A stretch of DNA of 14,675 bases from Bacillota bacterium (GTDB lineage: Bacteria; Bacillota; Clostridia; Oscillospirales; Ruminococcaceae): NCBI GenBank assembly GCA_023429685.1, contig JAEZDF010000112.1, forward strand, positions 1 to 14,675, written 5' to 3'. The notes below the pieces were generated by a model. The model saw only the letters and a list, made by a program, of their open reading frames with translations, was not told the DNA's origin and searched no databases. Positions 7,255 to 13,405 of the stretch are shown here, piece by piece; positions within the stretch are counted from its first letter, which is position 1, and each line of letters starts with the position of its first letter. Both the position numbers and the translations under genes were made by a program.

Positions 7255-8058
7255 CTACTGCTTGAGCATGGTCATAACGACCTTTGCCTGAAATTCTTCG
7301 TCGCCGAAATACGCTTCCCCCGACCCAACCAACGACCCGCCTTGCGGCGCAATCGGCATAAAAAGGTATACCTCCTGTTCGTACGGAAGCATCATTGACA
7401 GCCCGCCGTTTTCAAACGTCGCCGTGAGCGTCTCGGTTTCCCCACTAAACTCGGAGGAATCAACCGCAGCACCGCCATCTCTGCCCTCCAAAGGATGCAG
7501 GATCAGGTTTGCCGTAACACTGTCTATCGGCACGACCTCAATATCCATACGAACCCAAACCACCTCGGTCTCCTGTCCGGCGGTCAGGTCATACAGCGTC
7601 ATCTCAGACTTCCACCAGCCCGCCATATCCGATAGGGTGGGGTCTAGGATGATGTCGCTTTGGGGCAGTCTGCTTACCGTGGGCAGGTCCTGCTGCACAA
7701 CCGGCATATCTACAAGTAGCCCGTTCTCCGCCTTTGGCTGAGCCTTCCCCCTTAACCCGACAATCAGTACCACCGCAAGGACTGCCAGTATAACCACCGT
7801 ACCGCCGATAATCGCGGCGATAATAATAGGGGTGTTGTTTTTTTGCACTGCGGGTGCAGCATACGCGGGCACAGGGCGATACGCAGGCGGCGGGGCATAG
7901 GGGGTCACGGGTGGCGGTTGCGGCGGGGTTGTCGGTTTCGGTGCAGGCTCGGGCGGCAGTACCGGGGACTGGGCTAAAACCTCTTTGCCGCATTCTCCGC
8001 AAAACCGCATCGCTTCGTTAATCTGTGATCCGCACTGCGAGCAAAAGTATCGCTGCAT
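7255..8058 (-). CDS. Zinc-ribbon, Pro-rich, single-TM protein with outer beta domain
   Basis: Function unknown. The 267-residue product starts with a zinc ribbon (CSQC...CGEC; Cys 6, 9, 20, 23), followed by a Pro-rich linker (32-70) and one membrane helix (about 77-101) ending with positively charged Arg/Lys. These features predict a cytoplasmic ribbon and an outer C-terminal domain. After a linker the domain begins near residue 143 with MAGWWKSEM and consists of alternating beta strands to the end. The opening G-x-W pattern and length of about 120 residues resemble lipocalin-like domains and match in style the C terminus of the 786-aa protein. The start has an ideal AAAGGAGG at seven-base spacing. 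It lies third from the 3' end of the run, 33 bases after the previous gene. Confidence 0.87.
   Translation of the reverse strand: MQRYFCSQCGSQINEAMRFCGECGKEVLAQSPVLPPEPAPKPTTPPQPPPVTPYAPPPAYRPVPAYAAPAVQKNNTPIIIAAIIGGTVVILAVLAVVLIVGLRGKAQPKAENGLLVDMPVVQQDLPTVSRLPQSDIILDPTLSDMAGWWKSEMTLYDLTAGQETEVVWVRMDIEVVPIDSVTANLILHPLEGRDGGAAVDSSEFSGETETLTATFENGGLSMMLPYEQEVYLFMPIAPQGGSLVGSGEAYFGDEEFQAKVVMTMLKQ
7849..7965 (-). repeat. Pro-rich linker of the zinc-ribbon/TM protein
   Basis: Codons for residues 32-70 encode a low-complexity linker rich in Pro with Ala, Thr and Tyr (PAPKPTTPPQPPP and following). It separates the zinc ribbon from the membrane helix and is likely an extended spacer. Confidence 0.7.
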
Positions 8059-8091
8059 GCGTTTTCCTCCTTTGAATAACCAGCTCAGTTT

Positions 8092-8739
8092 CTATTGTTG
8101 TTTTCTCTGTCCGCAGCCAACACAGAAGTTCCCGTCGTTTTGGGTGCCACAGACGCACTGCCATCCCGCTATTGCGAGGGCGGGCGATACCGGCTGCGGT
8201 ACGGGTACGGGGGTCGGCTGGGGCACAGGATGAGGGAGAGGAGCCGGGATGGGTGCTGGCTTTGGCACTGGAACAGGCTGAGGAGCCGGAGCGGGCTTTG
8301 GTGTCGATACGGGCTTTGGGGTGGGCGTAGTGCCTATTGCAAGGTCAACCAGCTTTGAGACAAGCGGGATGCCTGCGTCCTTGTTCTTTAGCACACGAAC
8401 CAGTGCGAGGATGGAAGCGGCGATAAGAAGTATGTAGAGCGCCGTTTGCAGAAAAACCTGCGCACCCGATGTAAATTCCAGCAGGCGGTAGAATTTTAGC
8501 CAACCGAGTACACCGACCAAAGCGGCAAAGCCGCCACTGAGTACAAGGTCGATGAGATAGTACGAAACGGTCAGCATAAACGCATAGAGGGTCTGTCGGG
8601 TAAGCCATTCGTCCTTTTCGGCGAGTAGGGCGTATGCCAAAATAAGCACAACCAGAGTAGGCATCTTTAAGATGCCAAATGCCAGCGCGGCGGCGGCTAT
8701 CATGCCAAGCGCCACCCCGTATTTCCCTTTTTTCATCAT
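8092..8739 (-). CDS. Multi-pass membrane protein with Pro-rich tail and C-terminal zinc ribbon
   Basis: Function unknown. The 215-residue product has several hydrophobic segments (about 8-40, 48-80 and 93-116, three to four helices), then a PxP-repeat linker at 137-185, and ends in a compact zinc ribbon, WQCVCGTQNDGNFCVGCG, with Cys at 195, 197, 206 and 209. The order is the reverse of the two ribbon-first membrane proteins in the same run. The final ribbon fits the common C-terminal W-x-C-x-CG-xx-N-x-G-x-FC-xx-CG pattern. The start at 8739 follows AAAGGGGA at eight-base spacing; a second ATG directly follows it. A 101-base gap with a palindromic hairpin separates it from the upstream gene, and 33 bases separate it from the next. 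Confidence 0.85.
   Translation of the reverse strand: MMKKGKYGVALGMIAAAALAFGILKMPTLVVLILAYALLAEKDEWLTRQTLYAFMLTVSYYLIDLVLSGGFAALVGVLGWLKFYRLLEFTSGAQVFLQTALYILLIAASILALVRVLKNKDAGIPLVSKLVDLAIGTTPTPKPVSTPKPAPAPQPVPVPKPAPIPAPLPHPVPQPTPVPVPQPVSPALAIAGWQCVCGTQNDGNFCVGCGQRKQQ
8185..8331 (-). repeat. PxP low-complexity repeat in membrane/zinc-ribbon protein
   Basis: These codons (residues 137-185) encode an almost strict alternation of Pro with Thr, Lys, Ala, Val, Gln or Ile. The DNA is correspondingly repetitive. Such repeats form stiff extended rods; here the repeat would hold the terminal zinc ribbon well away from the membrane. Confidence 0.8.
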
Positions 8740-8779
8740 TGTTTTTGTCCCCTTTCTGTTTTTTCCGCAGCGTAGTTGT

Positions 8780-8814
8780 GCGGTTTTGTAAACAGTGTAC
8801 TACACAAACCCCGC
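8780..8814 (-). promoter_or_regulatory. Intercistronic palindrome/hairpin
   Basis: The 101-bp gap between the stop at 8841 and the start at 8739 contains an exact palindrome, GTGTA-C-TACAC (8795-8805). It lies within a larger imperfect stem in which GCGG (8780-8783) faces CCGC (8811-8814) and TTTGT faces ACAAA. No T run follows in either direction, so it is not an ordinary terminator. It could be an RNA processing or stabilising stem, or a protein binding site. No convincing promoter is visible in the gap. Confidence 0.45.
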
Positions 8815-8840
8815 GCGTTTTGCCGTTTCAATGGTGAGTG

Positions 8841-9524
8841 CTATATAAACCCCTGCTTATTGCTTGAAAAACGGATATTAATCAGCCCGCCGCCCGCGAC
8901 CGAGTACCGCAGCCGCTGCCCGAAAAGACCCTGCAATACGCCCTTGATGTTGCCGTTTGCATCGGTGTAGCGGTGTGAGAACTTTAGCTTTCCCGCATCG
9001 GTGTAAAATGAAATGGTACCGCCCACACGGGTATCGTCAGACTCTGCACTGCTGTTAAAGGTGTCAAACGAACATTTTGATACCTGCATGTAGTACACGG
9101 CTAAATTCTCTGCCGCCTGACGAACCACATCCTCGCGGGTCAGGTTGTAATACCGCTCCCCGTAATTGCTCCACATGCTCATCATCGCCGCACTGCTTTG
9201 AAAAAAACCCTTGCCATCCGCCTTGAGCTGTGCGCGCAGGCGCTCATTCTCTGCGTTTTGCAGTTCTTTTGTCAGGTAGGCAAACACAACACAGTCGGGG
9301 TAGAATACCAAAAAGCCTGCTTTTGAAAGCAGACCGTCCTTTTTTGCGGCGGACAGCACCATGTAAACCGGTTGCGCATTCTGCTGAGGTGCCGATACCG
9401 GCTGCGGCGACGAGACTGCCTGTTGCGCAGAGACGGGCACGCTAGCGGCTACCTGTTTGCCGCATTGGGTGCAAAAACGAACACCGCTTTCCAGTGCGGT
9501 GCCGCAGGCGCTGCAAAATGGCAT
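8841..9524 (-). CDS. Zinc-ribbon protein with PH-like domain
   Basis: Function unknown. The 227-residue product has an N-terminal zinc ribbon (Cys 4, 7, 18, 21), a Ser/Gln/Pro linker (25-52) and a soluble domain with no membrane helix. The domain opens with strands around VYMVLSA and GFLVFYPDCVVFAYLTKEL, has a helical insert (about 88-145), and closes with ISFYTDAGKLKFSHRY and a C-terminal strand, suggesting a PH/GRAM-like fold. That assignment rests on pattern only. It is the one ribbon protein of the run predicted to be fully cytoplasmic. The start is placed at 9524 because AGGAGG lies nine bases upstream and the ribbon starts immediately; another ATG five bases earlier is out of frame, and the longer in-frame reading has no binding site. 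It follows the 99-aa gene by 61 bases. Confidence 0.86.
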   Translation of the reverse strand: MPFCSACGTALESGVRFCTQCGKQVAASVPVSAQQAVSSPQPVSAPQQNAQPVYMVLSAAKKDGLLSKAGFLVFYPDCVVFAYLTKELQNAENERLRAQLKADGKGFFQSSAAMMSMWSNYGERYYNLTREDVVRQAAENLAVYYMQVSKCSFDTFNSSAESDDTRVGGTISFYTDAGKLKFSHRYTDANGNIKGVLQGLFGQRLRYSVAGGGLINIRFSSNKQGFI

Positions 9525-9585
9525 AGCATTGTTCCTCCTACAGCTAATTTGTTGTACCAATCACATTAAGCATTACAAACAGGAC

Positions 9586-9885
9586 TTAATGGGGTCTATA
9601 TTCCAACTGTGAATCAAATGCAAGCGAAAGGGTATTCATCACCATATCCAGACTGCAGTTGTTATCCAGCCGACCGATAAACACCTCGTCACTTGTAACA
9701 ATCTCAATTTCCCGCGCGTCCGAGTAGACCATAATGCTCTGCAACTGCTCCCGCGGTATGCGAATTCTTCTTCCGCCTTCCTGCGGTTCAAGGTGTATTT
9801 GACTGTTGCTAATCGTGATGAAATACGACTCCGCGCGAAAAAAGCCGGTGGAAAGCAAAAAACGAAAGCTAACCAGCGCATCCAT
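9586..9885 (-). CDS. Small PH-like domain protein
   Basis: Function unknown. The 99-residue product has no cysteine pairs and no membrane helix. Its middle part (about 20-80) is a series of short amphipathic beta strands (YFITISNSQIHLEP, RRIRIPREQLQSIMVY, IEIVTSDEVFIGRL), and it ends in a helix containing MVMNTLSLAF. Strands followed by one helix is the outline of a bacterial PH-like domain; I recognise no named family. The start follows AAAAAGGAT at about ten bases. It is the first gene of the - strand run and lies opposite the divergent regulator, so it is closest to the shared control region. Confidence 0.72.
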   Translation of the reverse strand: MDALVSFRFLLSTGFFRAESYFITISNSQIHLEPQEGGRRIRIPREQLQSIMVYSDAREIEIVTSDEVFIGRLDNNCSLDMVMNTLSLAFDSQLEYRPH

Positions 9886-10007
9886 TCATTCAGCATCCTT
9901 TTTGTATTGACGTTTTGTAATCCGACGATAGTGCGCACGCGTTGCTTGACTTTTCCGCTAAACCGTGCAACAATTTTAGCGTGTTAATGTGTGTAATGTA
10001 TAATTTT

Positions 10008-10035
10008 ATTTTATAACCGATGTAGATAATTACAA
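10008..10035 (-). promoter_or_regulatory. Candidate promoter of the zinc-ribbon gene run
   Basis: On the - strand TTGTAA (10035-10030) and TAAAAT (10013-10008) are spaced by 16 bases. The match to consensus is moderate. A TTGACA further upstream (10056-10051) has no good -10 at normal distance. A start near position 10001 would give a leader of about 115 bases before the first gene. Confidence 0.4.
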
Positions 10036-10049
10036 CGCTTGAGACGATT

Positions 10050-10086
10050 TTGTCAATGACAGCGGACAGTCATCTTTTATTGACAA
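10050..10086. promoter_or_regulatory. Inverted repeat upstream of the regulator promoter, possible operator
   Basis: TTGTCAAT (10050-10057) is the exact reverse complement of ATTGACAA (10079-10086), separated by 21 bases. It ends six bases before the -35 of the regulator promoter and lies upstream of the candidate opposite promoter. The placement suits a protein binding site that could influence both directions. Confidence 0.45.
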
Positions 10087-10091
10087 ACATA

Positions 10092-10120
10092 TTGAAAAAC
10101 CCAACTATTATGGTTATAAT
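10092..10120 (+). promoter_or_regulatory. Promoter of the HTH regulator gene
   Basis: TTGAAA (10092-10097) and a perfect TATAAT (10115-10120) are spaced by exactly 17 bases. The transcript would start near 10127 and carry a leader of about 90 bases. Confidence 0.75.
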
Positions 10121-10124
10121 TTAC

Positions 10125-10196
10125 TTGTTGCATTTTGTGTTTTGAGCGCAAGCTGCAACAACTCAAACACCGCCGCCCGAAAAACCGTTGTTTCGG
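10125..10196 (+). promoter_or_regulatory. Structured leader of the regulator gene with alternative stems
   Basis: Two interleaved pairings are seen: TTGTTGCA (10125-10132) with TGCAACAA (10154-10161), and GTGTTTTGAG (10137-10146) with CTCAAACAC (10162-10170, one bulged T). They follow an A-B-A'-B' order and so are likely to exclude each other. A third stem, CCGAAA (10177-10182) with TTTCGG (10191-10196), lies just before the ribosome binding site AGGGGA (10207-10212). The first pair could also be DNA sites for a regulator. Confidence 0.45.
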
Positions 10197-10216
10197 CGCT
10201 GGTAACAGGGGAATGA

Positions 10217-11767
10217 ATGATGGAGTTTAGTAAAAAATTGAGCGCCGTAATGGATGCGCTCTCTATCTCAAACAGCCGACTTGCAATGGCACTTTCGGTC
10301 GACACCTCGTTAATCAGCCGCTGGCGCAACGGCTCACGCACGCCGGGTAGAAAAAGCGATCACATCGTCTTGATTGCGCGCTATCTCTGTTCTGTGGCAA
10401 AGATGGAGTACCAACGTGCGGCGCTGTGCGAGACGATGGGGGTTCGTCACCATGACCACCCGCTGGAGGGCTCGGCACTGGTGCGCGAGGTTACGCAGTG
10501 GCTTAGCCACAAGGATGGCACCGGCGCTGTGGATAATTTTTTAAGCGAGCTCGCGCTGTTTCGCGTAAACACCGCCGCGCAGCATTCGGATTTCGCGATG
10601 CCGAGCATGCCCGTGTCCGACAAGCCCGATCCCATCCCAGTACAGGTATTGTACGGCGTACACGGCAAACGGGAAGCCTGCATCAACTTTTTGTTGCGTA
10701 TTCTTGCCCACCCCGTCCCCTGCAAGTTATTATTGTACAGCGATGAGGAGATGGATTGGGTTTTTGGAGATCGCGCCTTTTACCAGCGTTTTAGTGGGCT
10801 GATGGGCATGGTAATTAAAAAAGGCTGCGAGGTTACGATTATCCATACCCTCAACCGCGATATTGTCGAGATGCTCTCCTCCATCGAGATGTGGATACCG
10901 CTTTACATGACCGGTTGCATTGCGCCATACTATTACCCAAAGTACTTTAAGTCTATCTTCACCCGTACCATGTTCATTGCCTCCGGCGTGACCGCGATGA
11001 CATGTGAGACGGTAAATGTCAACTCGGACGGCGGTGCAAACCTCCTGACAGCCGACCCGAAGATGCTAAAGGAGCTAGAAGAACGGTTTGACTCCTTTTT
11101 AAGCGTTTGCCGACCGCTGATGCGTATTATTACCCCCCGTAACCTACTGCAATCACTGGAGACGCTCGATGAGTTTAACGCCCAGCCCGGCAATACGGTT
11201 TACCGTTCCAGACTACTATCACCCAACACGATGCCGCATGAACTGTACAAACAGATAGTGGCGCGCGCAAACCTGGCGCCCGATCAGACAGAGCGGCTCA
11301 TTCACATGCATAAAAGTCATTCCGAGCGCTTTTTAAACGGTCTTGAGAAATACTCCCACACCGAATATATCTGCCTGCCCGATGTGGGGCAGATAGTTTC
11401 GGGGCAGATGCCGGCACCTTATTTTGGACTTTTGGGCGCGCCGGATAACTTTTATACCGCATCGGAATACGCCCAGCATCTGAGAAATATTGTCAAGCTA
11501 ATTGAAACGAAAATGGGGTACAGCCTATACCTGATTACGGACTGCGAACAGGGGATTACCCTGCAAGCCAAAGAGGATGTCGGCGCACTTGTGGTAAAAA
11601 GCAAGGTGCCAAATGCCATCTTTGCGTTTAACCAACCACAGATGTCGGCGGCATTTTACGCGCATATTGAAGAGGAGAGGGAGAACGTCCCCCGAGGTCA
11701 ATGGTCTCGCCGCTATGTCGTTGAAACGCTTGGCGCGCTGATTCAAGAGCTCGAAAAGCAAAACTAA
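10217..11767 (+). CDS. HTH transcriptional regulator with large C-terminal domain of unknown type
   Basis: Residues about 5-57 form a helix-turn-helix of XRE-like character: RLAMALSVDTSLISRWRNGSR at 21-41 has the typical Ala-x3-Ser/Val-turn and the S-x-I-S-R-W-R-N-G recognition helix. The remaining 450 residues are soluble. From about 140 to 300 an alpha/beta pattern is visible, with LLLYSDEEMDWVFG, then a GMVIKKGCEVTIIHTLNRD strand-turn that recalls PLD-like sensor domains of TrmB-type regulators. This is a weak resemblance, and no HKD catalytic motif is present. The C-terminal half (300-515) is unrecognised. Length 516 aa is much more than a simple XRE repressor, implying ligand sensing. 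Two ATGs (10217, 10220) are possible; the second has the better seven-base spacing to AGGGGA. It is divergent from the zinc-ribbon run, so it probably controls that run and itself. Confidence 0.85.
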   Translation: MMEFSKKLSAVMDALSISNSRLAMALSVDTSLISRWRNGSRTPGRKSDHIVLIARYLCSVAKMEYQRAALCETMGVRHHDHPLEGSALVREVTQWLSHKDGTGAVDNFLSELALFRVNTAAQHSDFAMPSMPVSDKPDPIPVQVLYGVHGKREACINFLLRILAHPVPCKLLLYSDEEMDWVFGDRAFYQRFSGLMGMVIKKGCEVTIIHTLNRDIVEMLSSIEMWIPLYMTGCIAPYYYPKYFKSIFTRTMFIASGVTAMTCETVNVNSDGGANLLTADPKMLKELEERFDSFLSVCRPLMRIITPRNLLQSLETLDEFNAQPGNTVYRSRLLSPNTMPHELYKQIVARANLAPDQTERLIHMHKSHSERFLNGLEKYSHTEYICLPDVGQIVSGQMPAPYFGLLGAPDNFYTASEYAQHLRNIVKLIETKMGYSLYLITDCEQGITLQAKEDVGALVVKSKVPNAIFAFNQPQMSAAFYAHIEEERENVPRGQWSRRYVVETLGALIQELEKQN

Positions 11768-11769
11768 TC

Positions 11770-11805
11770 AAAAAAAGCATCCGCACGGTCACACCGTGCG
11801 GATGC
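11770..11805. terminator. Bidirectional terminator between regulator and ackA
   Basis: GCATCCGCACGGT (11777-11789) and ACCGTGCGGATGC (11793-11805) form a perfect 13-bp stem with a three-base loop. On the - strand it is followed by seven T residues, making a strong terminator for ackA. On the + strand it lies ten bases after the regulator stop, followed by the weaker CCTTATCTATGTTT. Confidence 0.9.
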
Positions 11806-11840
11806 CCTTATCTATGTTTGGATGCAAATATGTTGCTGGC

Positions 11841-13043
11841 TTAGTGCTTCGATACAATCGCCATTGTGTCACGCGCGATGGTCAGCTCCTCGTTGGTGGG
11901 AACAATCCAGACGCGTACACGGGCGTCGTCGGTGCTAATGTCGTGCTCTTTGCCATTATACTCCACGTTCGTGTCAGTATTGAGCTTAAGACCTAAGAAC
12001 TCCATGTTTTCGCAAACCTCTTTGCGTAAATCAATAGAGTTTTCGCCGATGCCGCCGGTAAACACCACTGCGTCCAGACCGCCCATTGCAGCGGCATACG
12101 CGCCGATGTATTTCTTTATCTGGTAGCGAACCATGGTCAGTGCGAGCTGTGCGCGCTTGTTGCCAGCCATGGCTGCGGCACGCATATCGCGGTCATCACT
12201 GGTCACGCCCGAAATGCCAAGGTAACCCGACTGCTTGTTAAGCAGATCGCTGAGCTGCTTGCCCGAAAGGTTTTCCTTCTCCGCAATAAAGGTGACGACC
12301 GAAGGATCCAGCGAGCCGGAACGGGTACCCATGACGATGCCGCCAAGCGGGGTGAATCCCATGCTGGTATCGACCGATCTGCCGCCGTCAACCGCGGTGA
12401 TGGAGGAGCCGTTGCCGATGTGGCAGGTGATAATCTTCAGGTCTTTGGGGTCCTTACCCATCAGCTTAGCCAGACGCGCGCTGACATAGCGGTGCGAGGT
12501 GCCGTGAAAGCCGTAGCGTCTGATATGGTACTTTTCGTAATATTCATACGGCACACCAAACATGTAAGCCTTTTCGGGCATGGTTTGGTGGAACGCGGTG
12601 TCAAACACCACTACCTGGGGAATCTCTTTGCCCAGCACCTTTTGACAGGCGCGGATGGCGAGAACGTGCGCGGGGTTGTGTAGCGGCGCAAGGTCTGCAA
12701 TCTCCTCAATGGTGTCTACCACACTGTCGGTAACAAGTACCGACTCGGTAAAGCGCTCGGCACCCTGAACGATGCGGTGTCCTACCGCAGAAACGTCCGT
12801 CATGTTTTCAATAACCTTGCCCTCACCGCTCGTAAGAACCTCAGTCAGCTTCATAAACGCCTCTGAGTGAGTGGGGAAGTCAACCTGCTCGGCAATCACC
12901 CTGCCGTCGGCTGTTTTGTGGGTAATAAACCCGTCAACGCCAATCTTCTCACAGTTGCCCTTCGCAATGACCTGCTCATCCTCCATGTTGATAAGCTGGT
13001 ATTTTAGCGAGGAACTGCCCGCGTTGATTACCAGTACCTTCAT
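11841..13043 (-). CDS. ackA: Acetate kinase
   Basis: This cytoplasmic enzyme interconverts acetate + ATP and acetyl phosphate + ADP; in fermenters it is the ATP-yielding last step of acetate formation. The 400-residue length is standard. The N-terminal VLVINAGSSSLKYQL signature contains Asn7. Further expected active-site positions are visible: GHRIVQG with Arg90, LHNP with His122, FDTAFH with Asp148, FHGTSHRYV with His180, GTRSGSLDP with Arg241, FTGGIGENS, and the terminal TNEE. GGAGGAG lies five bases before the ATG. No phosphotransacetylase gene is within the window. The gene ends at a strong terminator and stands alone on this strand; its promoter is probably the one at 13282-13310, leaving a long leader. 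Butyrate or propionate kinases are relatives, but the motifs and length fit AckA. Confidence 0.97.
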   Translation of the reverse strand: MKVLVINAGSSSLKYQLINMEDEQVIAKGNCEKIGVDGFITHKTADGRVIAEQVDFPTHSEAFMKLTEVLTSGEGKVIENMTDVSAVGHRIVQGAERFTESVLVTDSVVDTIEEIADLAPLHNPAHVLAIRACQKVLGKEIPQVVVFDTAFHQTMPEKAYMFGVPYEYYEKYHIRRYGFHGTSHRYVSARLAKLMGKDPKDLKIITCHIGNGSSITAVDGGRSVDTSMGFTPLGGIVMGTRSGSLDPSVVTFIAEKENLSGKQLSDLLNKQSGYLGISGVTSDDRDMRAAAMAGNKRAQLALTMVRYQIKKYIGAYAAAMGGLDAVVFTGGIGENSIDLRKEVCENMEFLGLKLNTDTNVEYNGKEHDISTDDARVRVWIVPTNEELTIARDTMAIVSKH

Positions 13044-13241
13044 TCTTTCTCCTCCAAAACTATATAGATTGCCATGTTTCCTTGAGAGGCATCCTAAACA
13101 AAAAACTCATGCCGTTTTTTATTCTCAGAAACGCCCGGTGAATGTAGTGGTAAGATGGTTACTTCTTTACCGATTCAGAGGACAATTGCTCACAGCGGGC
13201 AAATACACGACCGTCATACGCGCCAAACTCACGTACAAACG

Positions 13242-13260
13242 AAAAAAAGCCCGTAGGCTT
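13242..13260 (-). terminator. Short hairpin with T run upstream of ackA, possible attenuator
   Basis: On the - strand AAGCC (13260-13256) pairs with GGCTT (13251-13247) around a four-base loop and is followed by five more T residues. The stem has only five pairs. If the ackA transcript starts near 13275, this lies almost at its 5' end. Alternatively the palindrome is an operator over the -35 of the opposite promoter. Confidence 0.35.
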
Positions 13261-13288
13261 GACATGGCACCACCAATCTTTATATTAT
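13259..13288 (+). promoter_or_regulatory. Promoter of tmcAL
   Basis: TTGACA (13259-13264) and TATTAT (13283-13288) are 18 bases apart; the overlapping TATATT (13281-13286) gives 16. Transcription from here would give a leader of about 110 bases before the GTG start. Confidence 0.65.
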
Positions 13289-13310
13289 TACAACGGTAAC
13301 TAAAATTCAA
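13282..13310 (-). promoter_or_regulatory. Candidate promoter of ackA, overlapping the tmcAL promoter
   Basis: On the - strand TTGAAT (13310-13305) and TAATAT (13287-13282) are spaced by 17 bases. Its -10 occupies the same bases as the -10 of the opposite tmcAL promoter, so the two could compete for polymerase. The -10 match is moderate. Confidence 0.45.
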
Positions 13311-13389
13311 GTTTTAATTCAAAAAAGACGGCATTTTCTCAAAACTTCCAAAGCTCTTGCGGTGCAAGTTGCTCTAAATAGAAATATAT

Positions 13390-13405
13390 GGGGGTAAATG
13401 GTGTG
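13390..13405 (+). promoter_or_regulatory. Ribosome binding site that decides a GTG start for tmcAL
   Basis: GGGGGT (13390-13395) lies seven bases before GTG 13403. The in-frame ATG at 13388 has no purine-rich site before it; only CTCTAAATAG is seen. The run of Gs within and just after that ATG is thus better read as the Shine-Dalgarno of the GTG. Confidence 0.6.

Larger units (their letters stand above)
9886..10216. promoter_or_regulatory. 331-bp divergent control region between zinc-ribbon run and regulator
   Basis: This AT-rich stretch holds the start signals for both directions. Besides the promoters listed separately it contains three copies of the octamer TGCAACAA/TTGTTGCA (9966-9973 and 10154-10161 as TGCAACAA; 10125-10132 as TTGTTGCA). 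It also has an 8-bp inverted repeat TTGTCAAT (10050-10057)/ATTGACAA (10079-10086), a shorter palindrome TGTCA-A-TGACA (10051-10061), and a self-complementary GTGCGCAC at 9931-9938. I see no coding sequence or RNA gene of a known type in it. Confidence 0.6.
13044..13402. other. Divergent intergenic region between ackA and tmcAL
   Basis: This 359-base gap contains no convincing gene. On the - strand the ackA leader holds GGCAT/ATGCC/GGCA segments (about 13065-13113) that can pair in alternative ways, and an AT-only-like stem AAAAAAC/GTTTTTT. A weak GGTAA/TTACC stem lies at about 13149-13171. Overlapping divergent promoters and a small hairpin at 13242-13310 are listed separately. I see no T-box, riboswitch consensus or tRNA. 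Confidence 0.55.

Noticed and set aside
7849..8331. Repetitive G/T-rich DNA that might be a tandem repeat or CRISPR-like array
   Set aside because: It is explained by Pro-rich codons in two real genes; there are no regular repeats with unique spacers.
10079..10108. Second regulator promoter from TTGACA at 10080-10085
   Set aside because: At normal spacing the -10 would be AACTAT, a poor match; the TTGAAA/TATAAT pair just downstream is far better.
13180..13199. GACAATTGCTCACA resembling half of a lac-type operator
   Set aside because: Only one half-site is present, with no symmetric partner and no LacI-family gene in the window; a chance match is likely.
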